Positions 1 through 8,565 of a stretch of 46,800 nucleotides of DNA are shown in pieces. The translations under genes and the position numbers were made by a program. Numbering within the stretch: position 1 is the first letter of the stretch; the number at the start of each line of letters is the position of its first letter. A model generated the notes under the pieces. It worked only from the letters and a program-made list of their open reading frames with translations, did not search any database and was not told the DNA's origin. The stretch is from CAZNNH01 sp964574335 (GTDB lineage: Bacteria > Acidobacteriota > Vicinamibacteria > Fen-336), in contig CAZNNH010000033.1 in the NCBI GenBank assembly GCA_964574335.1, positions 1 to 46,800 on the forward strand. Direction: 5' to 3'.

Positions 1-162
1 ACGCGCAACCGCAGTATCAAGGCCAGGTGTCGAGACACCGAGACGGGCGAGCAGTTCATGGTTGCGGAACATCAACTGCCCCAGCTCCTTCACATCCCCG
101 AGACCAAGGGCGATGCCGGCATCGACTGTCAATCGTCCGATCTCTTCGAGGATGCGATCGGC
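1..162 (-). pseudogene. mevalonate kinase fragment (N-terminal part missing)
   Basis: Read on the minus strand, in the frame whose codons align with position 1, this stretch translates to DRILEEIGRLTVDAGIALGL, then GDVKELGQLMFRNHELLARL, then GVSTPGLDTAVAR. The series LGxLMxxNHxLLxxLGVSTPxLD is the helical C-terminal region of mevalonate kinase (GHMP kinase family), which phosphorylates mevalonate in the isoprenoid pathway. The glycine-rich C-terminal end would lie left of the window. To the right the similarity ends near position 160, where plus-strand permease coding begins, so the N-terminal ATP-binding half is absent. It is either a broken gene or a join between unrelated DNA segments. The identification rests on family motifs recalled from memory, not on a search. 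Confidence 0.7.
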
Positions 163-840
163 CGACGGCTCAAGCTCGGAGGTCCCGGGGGGACGGGACC
201 GTGGCGGACGGTGGTCGGCGTGGTCCGGCACGTGCGCTACGAAACGCTGGAGTCGCCATCCCGTGTGGAGGTCTACTGGCCGCACTCCCAGAGGCCGCAG
301 CGAAGCATGGCCCTGGCGGTGCGGACCAACGCCGCCCCCCAGGCAATGGTCGACGCCATCCGAGCGCAGGTCCTCGAGCTCGACCCGGACCAGCCGATCC
401 GCGCCGTGCGGACGATGCGGGAGATCCTCGGGCAGTCGACGGCCCGGCGGCGGCTGGCGATGGGGCTGCTGACGGCGTTCGCCGCCCTCGCCCTGGGGCT
501 GGCGGCTCTCGGTATCTACGGCGTCGTCTCGTACTCGGTGGGCCAGCGCGCCCGCGAGGTGGGCATCCGGATGGCCATGGGCGCCAGCCGCGGCCAGGTG
601 CTGTGGGCCGTGATGCGGCAGTCGCTGGAGCTCGTGCTGGCGGGCGTGACGGTAGGTCTCGTGGCCGGGCTGGCGTTGACCCGCCTGCTGGGCAGGCTGC
701 TGTACGAGACGAGCCCGAGCGACCCGGTGGCCTTCGGGCTCGGGGTGCTGCTGCTCGCGGGGCTCGCCGCGATTGCATGCTACGTGCCCGCGAGGCGAGC
801 CGCCCGCCTCGACCCGGCGGCGGCAGTTCGCTGCGAGTAG
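58..840 (+). pseudogene. ADOP/MacB-type ABC transporter permease, C-terminal fragment
   Basis: This is the end of an ADOP permease, the Acidobacteria-type protein with duplicated MacB-core and FtsX domains. Recognisable sequence starts only near 151 (DAIGRRLKLGG, the usual DPIGRRL motif of the second MacB core). It continues through TVVGVVRHVRY, then the FtsX domain with REVGIRMAMGASRGQV and two hydrophobic segments, and ends in ARLDPAAAVRCE. A full ADOP is about 800-870 residues, so roughly the first 70 percent is missing. The frame is open upstream to the window edge, but that sequence reads better as mevalonate kinase on the opposite strand, so the ATG at 58 is unlikely to be a true start. 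No function is expected from the fragment alone. Confidence 0.7.
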
Positions 841-911
841 TCCGAAGCCGCCCCGGTTTACAGACCCGTTACACACGAACGGCCGTCCGAGGCGTATTCA
901 TCCCTGTAGGT

Positions 912-946
912 GAGCACTCACTCTGATCCTTGCGGATCGGGTGCTC
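912..946. other. two-tier hairpin in a gene-poor stretch
   Basis: GAGCAC (912-917) can pair with GTGCTC (941-946). Inside it, GATCC (925-929) pairs with GGATC (934-938) around a TTGC loop. No T-run follows, so it is not an obvious terminator. The stretch 841-1312 otherwise holds a doubtful small reading frame and one copy of the dispersed repeat. Confidence 0.4.
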
Positions 947-960
947 CGGGAGGTGCAGAG

Positions 961-1190
961 ATGAACGCCAAGAGGATCCTGACCGGTTGCGGTGCTGTCG
1001 CTGCCCTGGTGCCGGTCAGCCGCCAAGGGCGTCCTGGCCCGCCTCGACCCCAGCCTGATGCCGGCCCGGGAGGATCGGCTGCGGGTTGTGGCCGAGAAGC
1101 TGAGCGTCGTCTTCGGTCGCGTCCCCTTCGCAGGCGACGTCCCGTCCCCGCCGCTGGCCAGTGACGCTGGCGCGAGCCCTTCGCGGCAGG
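961..1190 (+). pseudogene. possible small frameshifted gene remnant
   Basis: A good ribosome binding site (GGAGGTG, 949-955) precedes an ATG at 961 that opens MNAKRILTGCGAVAALVP, like the start of a signal peptide. The more protein-like continuation, AKGVLARLDPSLMPAREDRL followed by RVVAEKLSVVFGRVPF, lies in a different frame (codons in step with 992), so a frameshift would be needed near 1010. That reading runs straight into the repeat at 1191. I recognise no family. It may be a broken exported-protein gene or chance coding in GC-rich DNA. Confidence 0.22.
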
Positions 1191-1256
1191 AGACGAAATC
1201 GGACACTTGGCTCACCCAGGAGGACACCAGGTGACGAAATCGGACACCTGGTGACG
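1191..1256. repeat. dispersed direct repeat, left copy
   Basis: The 56 bp at 1201-1256 match 25826-25881 in the same orientation with five differences by eye. Inside the copy, the unit GACGAAATCGGACACYTGG occurs twice (from about 1193 and 1234). CACCAGGTG (1225-1233) and CACCTGGTG (1245-1253) form a perfect 9-bp inverted repeat around an 11-nt loop. It may be a REP/MITE-like element or an insertion-sequence end; no transposase lies beside it. Confidence 0.7.
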
Positions 1257-1312
1257 GCACCCACGCTCCAGCCTGCCTCAGCGACCGGCCCGCTCGCGCG
1301 CGGGCCATCCCT

Positions 1313-2026
1313 CTACCCGAGGAACTTGTAGCCGAGGCGGTGCACCGTGATCAGGTGGCGCGGGTGGGCGGGATCGGCCTCGATCTTCTTGCGCAGCTTG
1401 GCCACGTGGGTGTCGACAGTTCGCGTGAAGGGGATGCTGTCATAGCCCCACACGGCATCCAGGAGATCGTCGCGCGAGACGACCTCCCCCCGGTGGGCCA
1501 CCAGGTAGGCGAGCAGCAGGAACTCGCGCGCGGACAGCTCGAGGGGCTCGCCTCCCTTGGTGGCCGTGTGGCGCCTGAAGTCTACGTGGACATCACCGAA
1601 ATCGCAGCACGCCACCTGCTCGTCCTTCTTGTGGGTCGTGCGCCGCCTCAGGATCGTCTCCACCCGGGCCAGCAGCTCGAGAAGGCTGAACGGCTTGGTG
1701 ACGTAGTCATCGGCCCCCAGCTTGAGGCCCAGCACCTTGTCGGCCTCCTGTCCACGGGCGGTGAGCATGACGATGGGGACGTCGTTGCCGGCGGCCCGAA
1801 GCTTCCGGCACAGATCCAGGCCGTTCATCCGAGGCAGCATCACGTCGAGGATGATGATGTCGGGGGAGCAGGAGGTGGCCTCCCGTAGCCCCTCGTCCCC
1901 GCTCGCCGCGCACACCACCTCGAACCCTTCGGTGCCGAAGCCGTCGCAGAGGGCGACGGACATGGCCTTGTCATCCTCGACGATCAGCACCCGCCGCCCC
2001 ACGCCGATGCCTTGGGCCGTCGTCAT
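1313..2026 (-). CDS. OmpR/PhoB-family response regulator
   Basis: This 237-residue DNA-binding response regulator has an N-terminal receiver domain: the acidic pair EDD near residue 18, the phosphoacceptor aspartate in DIIILDVMLPRMNG, the threonine in VMLTARG and the lysine in YVTKPFS. A C-terminal winged helix follows, ending in VDTHVAKLRKKIE and TVHRLGYKFLG, as usual in OmpR-type proteins. Its ATG overlaps the stop of the histidine kinase gene by 4 bp (2023-2026), so the two are co-translated cognates. The pair is transcribed away from the propeller/redox operon starting at 3989, which makes that operon a plausible target; this is inference from position only. Confidence 0.93.
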   Translation of the reverse strand: MTTAQGIGVGRRVLIVEDDKAMSVALCDGFGTEGFEVVCAASGDEGLREATSCSPDIIILDVMLPRMNGLDLCRKLRAAGNDVPIVMLTARGQEADKVLGLKLGADDYVTKPFSLLELLARVETILRRRTTHKKDEQVACCDFGDVHVDFRRHTATKGGEPLELSAREFLLLAYLVAHRGEVVSRDDLLDAVWGYDSIPFTRTVDTHVAKLRKKIEADPAHPRHLITVHRLGYKFLG

Positions 2027-3807
2027 CCCTTCCTCCCGTCGTCCCCGTGGCCATTGCCACCGTTCCCTTCCTGGCCGCTGGCGGCGACAGGGAGGTGGAT
2101 GGCGAACAGGCTTCCCTTCCCAGGCGCGCTCTCCACGCTCACCCGGCCACCGTGAGCGCTCACCACGTGCTGCACGATGGCCAGACCCAGGCCGCTCCCC
2201 TTGACGTCGTGCACCAGGCCGGTACCCACGCGGTGGAAGCGCGTGAAGATGCGCTCGTGCTCGTCGCGCGGGATGCCGATCCCGAAGTCGCGCACCCCTA
2301 CGCTGACCTCGTCCTCGCTCTCGCTCAGCGAGACGACGATGCGGCGGGAGGTCCCCGAGTACTTGGCGGCGTTGTCGATCAGGTTGTTGAGGGCGTGGCC
2401 GATGGCCGCGGCGTCGATGGACACCAGCGGAAGCGGCCGGTCCGGGGCCACCACCTCCACCGTGAAGCCCTCGCGGCGCAGCCTCACCTCCATGGCGGCG
2501 GCGACGTCACGCACCACCGCTCCCAGGTCCTGATCCTCGACCCGGTACGCCTTCCGTCCCGCCTCGATGCGGGAGAAGTCCAGGATGTTGTCGATGAGCC
2601 TCGAGAGACGCCGCCCCTCGCACTCGATGTACTCGCCGTACTCGCGCACCTTCCCCATGTCGCGAACGCGGCCGAGGCGCATCAGCTCCCCGAACACCCG
2701 GATCGAGCTCAGGGGCGTGCGCAGCTCGTGAGAGACGTTCGAGACGAAGTCGCTCTTCATCTCCGAGAGCTTCATCTCCCGCGCGGCGGTACGCATGGCC
2801 AGCACCACCCCCGCCAGGAGCACGGCGGCGAAGAGCGCCGCCAGCGAGAGGTTGACGACGAAGCTCGCCCGTGCCGTTTGGGCACCAGTGGAGCCGTGGC
2901 TGCCGAGGGCGATCATCCAATCGGTGAGGACGAAGCTCAGCTTCCGCTTGGTCTCGTGTTGCGCCGGCGTCTCGCCGGCCGCGGCCCACACCTCGTGCCC
3001 CGCGCCGTCCCAGACCGTGACCGCCGTGTCCTTGCCCTCCCCCACGCTGGGAAGGACGCGGTGGACGATCGTCGGCAGGACCTCCCTGGCGAAGAACTCG
3101 GTGTCGAGCACGACACCGGCCACCCCTACGACCCTGCCCTTCTCGTCGGAGATGAGTCCCAGCACGATGGGGTTGGCCGGGTCGCTGTTGTCGGGGACAA
3201 GGTTCTTCGGGTTCACGCTGGCCAGGGCCTTGCCAACGCGGATCTGCCAGTAGTAGACCGCCAGCCGGACCGCCCCCGGGACCTCGTCTTCCGAAACGCG
3301 GGTCCGAGAGTGCATGTCGTAGACCGCAAGCTGCCCCGCGGCCGGTTTGACGAAGCTCGACATGAAGAAGAGGCGTGCGCCCTGACCCGGCAGGTCCAGC
3401 CAGGCCTGCCGCCGGACCGAGTCGCGCGGCGGCTCGTCCAGCCGAAGGGCCGTGTCGGAGAAGTACTCGTCGTAGCAGGCGCACTCCCTGGTGAAGAGCC
3501 ACGGCGGGACGCGCACGACGCGCTCCGCGCTGCTGACGAAGTGAAAGGCGATCTCCTTGGTGAGCAGGTCGAGCTGCTTGTTGAGCGTGGCGTAGTGCGC
3601 CATCGCCGACTTGCGCTCGAGCTGGACCAGCAGGAAGTACTGAAAGCCCAGCATCAGCACCAGCGGGACCACGACGATCGCCAGCGCCAGCCAGAGGTTC
3701 CGACGGGGGCCGATGGCGCTACGCGCCAGGCGCCTCACGGGCCACACCAGCACGTCCGCCCAACGCCGGCGCTCAGAGGCCGATCCGTTCTCTCCCGTCT
3801 CGTCCAT
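2023..3807 (-). CDS. membrane sensor histidine kinase
   Basis: This is a sensor kinase of about 594 residues. A first membrane segment (LWLALAIVVVPLVLMLGFQY) is followed by an extracytoplasmic sensor region of roughly 260 residues that I cannot assign. A second segment (LSLAALFAAVLLAGVVLAM) leads to the HisKA domain with H-box FVSNVSHELRTPLSS. The ATPase domain has N-box NNLIDNAAKYSG, G1 VRDFGIGIP, F-box FTRFHRV and G2 GSGLGLAIV. The frame is open back to a GTG at 3867, but the ATG at 3807 (MDETGENGS) has a GAGGA sequence upstream, and the extra 20 residues look non-native. It pairs with the overlapping response regulator. The signal it senses cannot be read from sequence. Confidence 0.9.
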   Translation of the reverse strand: MDETGENGSASERRRWADVLVWPVRRLARSAIGPRRNLWLALAIVVVPLVLMLGFQYFLLVQLERKSAMAHYATLNKQLDLLTKEIAFHFVSSAERVVRVPPWLFTRECACYDEYFSDTALRLDEPPRDSVRRQAWLDLPGQGARLFFMSSFVKPAAGQLAVYDMHSRTRVSEDEVPGAVRLAVYYWQIRVGKALASVNPKNLVPDNSDPANPIVLGLISDEKGRVVGVAGVVLDTEFFAREVLPTIVHRVLPSVGEGKDTAVTVWDGAGHEVWAAAGETPAQHETKRKLSFVLTDWMIALGSHGSTGAQTARASFVVNLSLAALFAAVLLAGVVLAMRTAAREMKLSEMKSDFVSNVSHELRTPLSSIRVFGELMRLGRVRDMGKVREYGEYIECEGRRLSRLIDNILDFSRIEAGRKAYRVEDQDLGAVVRDVAAAMEVRLRREGFTVEVVAPDRPLPLVSIDAAAIGHALNNLIDNAAKYSGTSRRIVVSLSESEDEVSVGVRDFGIGIPRDEHERIFTRFHRVGTGLVHDVKGSGLGLAIVQHVVSAHGGRVSVESAPGKGSLFAIHLPVAASGQEGNGGNGHGDDGRKG

Positions 3808-3988
3808 GCCCCCGTCCTCGGCGGTCCACCCTCGTCGCCGCTCGTGACCAGAGTATAGCCAAGGCACCTGGCTGGCGCCGCGGCGCTCGGCCAGGTCTTG
3901 CAGCTTTTTTCATCGATGTGACAGCATCTCACACGCCCTCGGCGACATTCACAGCGGCGCTCTCTACATTGTCTGCACAGGAGGGCTG
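3808..3988. promoter_or_regulatory. divergent intergenic region between two-component system and propeller operon
   Basis: This is the only non-coding space between the minus-strand kinase/regulator pair and the 21.7-kb plus-strand run, so promoters for both are expected here. It contains an inverted repeat ACCTGGC/GCCAGGT (3866-3872 and 3890-3896), a T-run (3905-3910) and a spaced palindrome TGTGA-N7-TCACA (3917-3921, 3929-3933) that could be an operator. AGGAGG just upstream of 3989 is the ribosome binding site of the first propeller gene. No confident -35/-10 pair is visible. Confidence 0.4.
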
Positions 3989-5311
3989 ATGCCGAGCAGC
4001 ACCACCAAACCGCGGACCCGTCGGCACGTTGGGCGCTTCCATCGCACCTGGGTCCCGCTCCTGCGGGTGATGATGCTCTGCGCCCTCGGCACCTCCGGTC
4101 TCGAGGCCGCAGACTGGTTTCAGTGGCGCGGCCCTCGGCGAGACGGGGTCTCGACGGAGTCGAATCTCCTCAGGGCCTGGCCCCAGGGCGGCCCTCGGTT
4201 GCTCTGGTCGGCGTCAGGGGCGGGGCCGGGCTACTCCTCGCCCTCGATCGCCAACGGCCGAGTCTACGTGACGGGCGGAAACGAGAAGGAGAAGCTGACC
4301 GCCTTCGACCTGCAAGGCCGCCTCCAGTGGACGCGGACCTACGGCAAGGCCTGGACGCAGTCGTTCCCGGACGCCCGCAGCACGCCGACCGTGATCGGTG
4401 ACCGGGTCTACGTCATCAGCGGGGCCGGCGAGATCGCCTGTCTCGACGTTGCCGACGGCCGGATTCTCTGGTCGCTCGACGCCATGGAGCAGTACGGGGG
4501 CCGGCCGGGACCCTGGGGCACGGCGGAGTCCCCGCTCATCGTGGGCGACAAGCTCATCTACACACCGGGAGGCGCCAAGACCGCGGTGGTTGCCCTCGAC
4601 CGTGGCACCGGCCAGACGTCCTGGATGACAGAGAGCCTCGACGACCAGGGCGGCTACGTCTCTCCCATCGCGATCGAGATCGGCGGCCGGACCCAGATCG
4701 TGGCCATGACCGGCAACTACGTCCTCGGCGTCGACGCCGAGACCGGCGCGGTCGACTGGCAGGTGCGTTTCGGCGACATCTCGGCCACGGAGAACGGCGG
4801 CGGCGACATCACCACCAACACGCCGCTCCACAGGGATGGACGTCTCTTCGTCACCAGCGGCTACGACCACGCCGGCGTGATGATCCGGCTCGCTCGGGAC
4901 GGCAAGGATGCGCAGGTGGAGTGGGTCCAGCCGGTCCTCGACAACCACCATGGGCACGTCGTCCTCGTCGGCGGTCACCTCTACGGCTCCAACTGGCTCA
5001 ACAACAAGGAGGGCCACTGGGCCTGCCTCGACTGGCAGACGGGAAAGCCGGCCTACGAGGCCCCGTGGATGACCAAGGGCGCGATCATCGCCGCCGACGG
5101 CATGCTCTACTGCTACGACGAGCGACGCGGCCACCTCGCCCTGGTGAAGGCCACCCCCGACGGGTTCCAGGTCGTCAGCTCCTTCCGCGTCGAGCTCGGG
5201 GACGGTCCCCACTGGTCCCACCCGGCCATCAGCAACGGGGTCCTGTACGTCCGTCACGGCAACGTCCTCATGGCCTATGACATCAAGGCCAGAGCGACGG
5301 CTCGCCGCTAG
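3989..5311 (+). CDS. exported PQQ-like (BamB-type) beta-propeller protein 1
   Basis: This 440-residue protein has a basic N-terminus and a hydrophobic stretch (VPLLRVMMLCALGTSGLEA), consistent with export. The mature part opens with DWFQWRGPRRDGVSTE, the entry signature of PQQ-like propeller proteins common in Acidobacteria and Planctomycetes. It then runs through repeated blades of the type GRVYVTGG...LTAFDLQGRLQWTR and GDRVYVISGAGEIACLDVADG. These proteins resemble BamB and quinoprotein dehydrogenases in fold. I see no adjacent-cysteine pair and the length is short for a true PQQ alcohol dehydrogenase, so an enzymatic role is not supported. AGGAGG sits just upstream of the ATG. It heads the co-directional run and is separated from the ankyrin gene by 75 bp. 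Confidence 0.88.
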   Translation: MPSSTTKPRTRRHVGRFHRTWVPLLRVMMLCALGTSGLEAADWFQWRGPRRDGVSTESNLLRAWPQGGPRLLWSASGAGPGYSSPSIANGRVYVTGGNEKEKLTAFDLQGRLQWTRTYGKAWTQSFPDARSTPTVIGDRVYVISGAGEIACLDVADGRILWSLDAMEQYGGRPGPWGTAESPLIVGDKLIYTPGGAKTAVVALDRGTGQTSWMTESLDDQGGYVSPIAIEIGGRTQIVAMTGNYVLGVDAETGAVDWQVRFGDISATENGGGDITTNTPLHRDGRLFVTSGYDHAGVMIRLARDGKDAQVEWVQPVLDNHHGHVVLVGGHLYGSNWLNNKEGHWACLDWQTGKPAYEAPWMTKGAIIAADGMLYCYDERRGHLALVKATPDGFQVVSSFRVELGDGPHWSHPAISNGVLYVRHGNVLMAYDIKARATARR

Positions 5312-5386
5312 CCCACCACCCATGCGACCGCTGCCTCTCCCAAGACCAGCTGCATCCAATCCCACTCCTCCCCATGGAGAACCGCT

Positions 5387-7213
5387 ATGAACATCCGACT
5401 TCGCCCACCGCTCTTGGCCGCCGTCCTGGTGATGGGCGCCACAGCCGCGCCTGCGCAGAGCATCTGGGACGCCGCTGCGCAAGGAGACCTCGCGCGCGTG
5501 CAGGCTCTCGTTGCCGAGGACGCTCGGCGCGTCAACGCCCGGGACGACTACCAGGTCACGCCGCTCCATCGAGCCAGCGCCGCCAACCGGATCGAGATCA
5601 TGCGCTGGCTTCTCGATCAGGGCGCCGACGCAAGCCCTGCGAGCCTCCGCGGCGAGACGCCCCTGCTCTGGGCGGCGGGCTCGGGCCACACCGAGGCCGT
5701 TGCCCTCCTGCTGGAGAGAGGGGCACCACCGGCGAGCGCCAATCAGGAGGGCGACACACCCCTGCACCGGGCGGCCGGCTCGGGCCACACCGAAATCGTC
5801 GCCCTCCTTCTGAAGAAGGGGGCACCGCCGGCGAGCGCCAACCAACAGGGGCGCACGCCCCTTCCCAATGCCGCCGGGAGCGGTTTCGTCGCGCCCACGA
5901 CTTCCCTGCTCGACGCGGGCGCCGATATCGAGCAGACCGACCAGCAGGGCCATACAGCTCTGTATGGCGCCGTCTGGAACTGCCATGAGGGGACTGCCGG
6001 GCTTCTCCTCCGCCGCGGCGCGAACCCCAACGCGGTGAACGTCTTCCAGTGGACGCCCCTGGTTGCCGCCGCGTCACGCTGTCCCGGTGCAGTTGCGGAG
6101 CTCCTCTTGTCGTACGGCGCCGAGGTCAAGGTCGTCGACGGGGACGGCCGCGTGCCGCTCGAGCACGCCCTGGACAACGGCGACCGAGAGACCATCCGCG
6201 TCCTCCTGCGCCACGGTGCCGCGCTTCCGGCGACGGGCGTCGCGGCCAACCCGGTGCTTCACCGGGCCGCCGGCGGCGGACACGCTGAGCTCGTGGATGT
6301 CCTCCTCCAGCAGGGCGCTGACATCGGATCCGAAAGCGACGCCGGCCTTCCGCTGCTGCACGCCGCCGCAGCCGGTGGAGTCACCGATCTGGTGAGGACG
6401 CTCCTGAACGGTGGAGCAGACCCGAACGGCAAGAAGGGCTCAGAGACGTCACCTCTCACGGCGGCGGTGCAGGGCGGCCACGCTGACGTCGTCGCGCTCC
6501 TGAGCGACAGCGGGGCCTCGACCGACCTCCACAGCGCGGGAGGTGGGACGCTCCTCCACGTGGCCGTCGAGGAGAACACCCCCGAGGTGGCGCGCGTGCT
6601 CCTCGCCCGTGGGGCCTCCCTCGAGGCAGTCGACGCCGATGGTGACACGCCCCTCCACGTCGCGGTATCCACGGAGCATCCCCGGCTGACCGAGCTGCTC
6701 CTGGCCTGGGGCGCCGACGTTGACGCCCAGGGCGGACGGGGCGAGACGGCCCTCCACCGAGCCGCCTTCAGTCGGTCGGCGGACGACGTGACGCTCCTTC
6801 TCGCGCGCCACGCCGATACTGCGTTGCGCGACGAGCGGGGCGAGACGGCCCTCCACGCGGCCGTTCGCGCCTGGGGGAACGAGAAGATCGTGGCCGCTCT
6901 CCTGGCCAACGGTGCCCAGCTCGACGCCGTGAGCGCCTCGGGCCAGACGCCCCTGCATCTGGCCATTTCCCTCCTGCGAGGCGAGAACGCCGCCCTCCTC
7001 GTGGCCAAGGGCGCGCGCCTCGACCAGGTCGACGCGAAGGGGCGCTGCCCGCTTCATCTGGCCGCCGCCCGCGGCATGGGCGACCTGGTGGAGGAGATGC
7101 TCACCCGCCACGCCGACCGTGAGGCGGTAGACGCCGACGGCAAGACGGCGCGCGACCTGGCGACGGCACAGGGTCACGACGCTGTCGCCGCCCTTCTCGC
7201 GAGCCGCAGCTAG
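5387..7213 (+). CDS. secreted ankyrin-repeat protein
   Basis: This 608-residue protein begins with a signal peptide (MNIRLRPPLLAAVLVMGATAAPAQ) and is then almost entirely ankyrin repeats of about 33 residues. Typical units read GETPLLWAAGSGHTEAVALL and GDTPLHRAAGSGHTEIVALL; about seventeen can be counted from residue 25 to the C-terminus. Ankyrin stacks bind other proteins, so a periplasmic or surface scaffold is likely, with the partner unknown. Two early repeats are nearly identical at DNA level (about 5680-5840), suggesting recent duplication. It lies between two propeller genes, 75 bp and 69 bp from its neighbours, so it is probably co-transcribed with them. Confidence 0.9.
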   Translation: MNIRLRPPLLAAVLVMGATAAPAQSIWDAAAQGDLARVQALVAEDARRVNARDDYQVTPLHRASAANRIEIMRWLLDQGADASPASLRGETPLLWAAGSGHTEAVALLLERGAPPASANQEGDTPLHRAAGSGHTEIVALLLKKGAPPASANQQGRTPLPNAAGSGFVAPTTSLLDAGADIEQTDQQGHTALYGAVWNCHEGTAGLLLRRGANPNAVNVFQWTPLVAAASRCPGAVAELLLSYGAEVKVVDGDGRVPLEHALDNGDRETIRVLLRHGAALPATGVAANPVLHRAAGGGHAELVDVLLQQGADIGSESDAGLPLLHAAAAGGVTDLVRTLLNGGADPNGKKGSETSPLTAAVQGGHADVVALLSDSGASTDLHSAGGGTLLHVAVEENTPEVARVLLARGASLEAVDADGDTPLHVAVSTEHPRLTELLLAWGADVDAQGGRGETALHRAAFSRSADDVTLLLARHADTALRDERGETALHAAVRAWGNEKIVAALLANGAQLDAVSASGQTPLHLAISLLRGENAALLVAKGARLDQVDAKGRCPLHLAAARGMGDLVEEMLTRHADREAVDADGKTARDLATAQGHDAVAALLASRS

Positions 7214-7282
7214 TCGGACACGCAGAGTCCAGCACACGTGGGGTGCTCACCGGGGCCCGACATGCCCTCGGAGGTAAGGAAG

Positions 7283-8536
7283 ATGAAGCGATACGCACGA
7301 GTCGTCCTGACGCTGACCCTGGCCGGTCTGGTTGCGGGTCCGCCCGCCAGCGGCGAGTGGGCCGCGTGGCGGGGCCCCAACGACAACGGGCGGGTCACCG
7401 AGCCCTCCTGGGATCCCCAGGCGATGGCGGGCAAGCTGCGTGTGAGTTGGCGGGCCGAGGTGGGCCGGGGGCACTCGGCGGTGGCGGTCCGTGGCGACCG
7501 ACTCTACACGATGGGACTGAAGGTACGGGGGAGCGGCTCGAGCCGGGTCGCCGAAGAGGTCATCTACTGCCTCTCCGCCAGGACCGGGCGTGAGATCTGG
7601 CGCTACGGCTATCCCACGACCGAGCGGGACTGGCCGGGACCCGCCTCGACACCGGTCCTGGACGGAGACCGTCTCTACACCATCGGCCGGCAGGGCGAGA
7701 TGTTCTGCCTGGACGCCAATACGGGGGCGGTGATCTGGAAACGTGACTTGGCCCGGGAGCACCTTGCGGAAGCGCCCAACTGGGGCTTCTGCTCGTCACC
7801 CGTCATCACCGGCGAGCTGATCCTGCTCAACGCCGGCAGCGCCGGGCTGACGCTCGACAAGAACACCGGCCAGGTCGTCTGGTCCAGCGGCAAGGAGGCC
7901 GGCTCCCTATCCACTCCTCTGGTCATCGGCAGCACCGGCCAGCGCCGCGCCCTGGTGGCGTCGGCCTCGACCCTCTCGGCCGTGGACGTGGCGACGGGGA
8001 AGATCCGCTGGTCCCGCGGTTGGCAGGCCTCCTCCGACCCGGTCCTTCTCGGTGATCGGGTTCTCCTCACGGGTGGGGGGCGGCGCACCGCGAGCGCCCT
8101 GCTCCGCATCGCCGGCGCCGAGCCGGAGCCCCTGTGGGAGGGTGAGCACCTCGGGGGCGGCTTCCAGTCCGCGGTCGTCGTCGACGGCTACGCCTACGGG
8201 TTCGGCCGTGGCAGTCGTCGCCAGGAGCTGGAGTGCGTCGAGGTCGCCACCGGACAGCGGAAGTGGAACCAGGACCTCGGCGAGTGGGGCTCCCTCATCG
8301 CCGTCAACCAGAGCCTTCTCATCGCCGAGGGCGACGGTGACTTCGTCCTGGCCGCCGCCTCTCCCGAGGGATTTCGCGAGATCGCGCGGATCAACGCCAT
8401 TCCGATGACCCCGGCCGAGACCGGAGCGAACAACGACAACCTCCGCGCGGTCTGGACGGCGCCGGCCTTCGATGCCGGCCGTGTCTTCGTCCGCGACAAC
8501 TTCGGCGCCCTGGTGTGCATCACCGGGCGATCCTAG
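7283..8536 (+). CDS. exported PQQ-like beta-propeller protein 2
   Basis: This protein of about 417 residues starts at the ATG at 7283, chosen because GAGGTAAGG lies directly upstream; the frame is open further back without a better start. A signal peptide (YARVVLTLTLAGLVAGPPASG) precedes EWAAWRGPNDNGRV, the same propeller entry signature as in the protein at 3989. Blade motifs include GDRLYTIGRQGEMFCLDANT and GAVIWKRDL. It is probably a periplasmic seven- or eight-bladed propeller with a binding or scaffolding role. The next gene begins 29 bp downstream, so it likely belongs to the same transcription unit as the redox genes. No catalytic function can be assigned. Confidence 0.87.
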   Translation: MKRYARVVLTLTLAGLVAGPPASGEWAAWRGPNDNGRVTEPSWDPQAMAGKLRVSWRAEVGRGHSAVAVRGDRLYTMGLKVRGSGSSRVAEEVIYCLSARTGREIWRYGYPTTERDWPGPASTPVLDGDRLYTIGRQGEMFCLDANTGAVIWKRDLAREHLAEAPNWGFCSSPVITGELILLNAGSAGLTLDKNTGQVVWSSGKEAGSLSTPLVIGSTGQRRALVASASTLSAVDVATGKIRWSRGWQASSDPVLLGDRVLLTGGGRRTASALLRIAGAEPEPLWEGEHLGGGFQSAVVVDGYAYGFGRGSRRQELECVEVATGQRKWNQDLGEWGSLIAVNQSLLIAEGDGDFVLAAASPEGFREIARINAIPMTPAETGANNDNLRAVWTAPAFDAGRVFVRDNFGALVCITGRS

Positions 8537-8565
8537 GTCCGCTGCGGGCCCACGAGGACGACGCC

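Noticed and set aside
2047..3858. 603-residue plus-strand open frame
   Set aside because: It is antisense to the histidine kinase and has low-complexity, His/Asp/Arg-rich sequence with no motif; a high-GC shadow.
3866..3910. Inverted repeat followed by T-run as a terminator
   Set aside because: The T-run starts 8 bp after the stem and the region lies between divergent starts, where no terminator is needed.
3917..3933. TGTGA-N7-TCACA as a CRP/FNR-type site
   Set aside because: The usual spacing is six bases and the arms are only 5 bp, so a specific regulator cannot be named; kept only as part of the intergenic entry.
3989..5311. PQQ-dependent alcohol dehydrogenase
   Set aside because: The protein is about 440 residues, has no adjacent-cysteine pair, and matches BamB-type propellers better; the same holds for the other three propellers.
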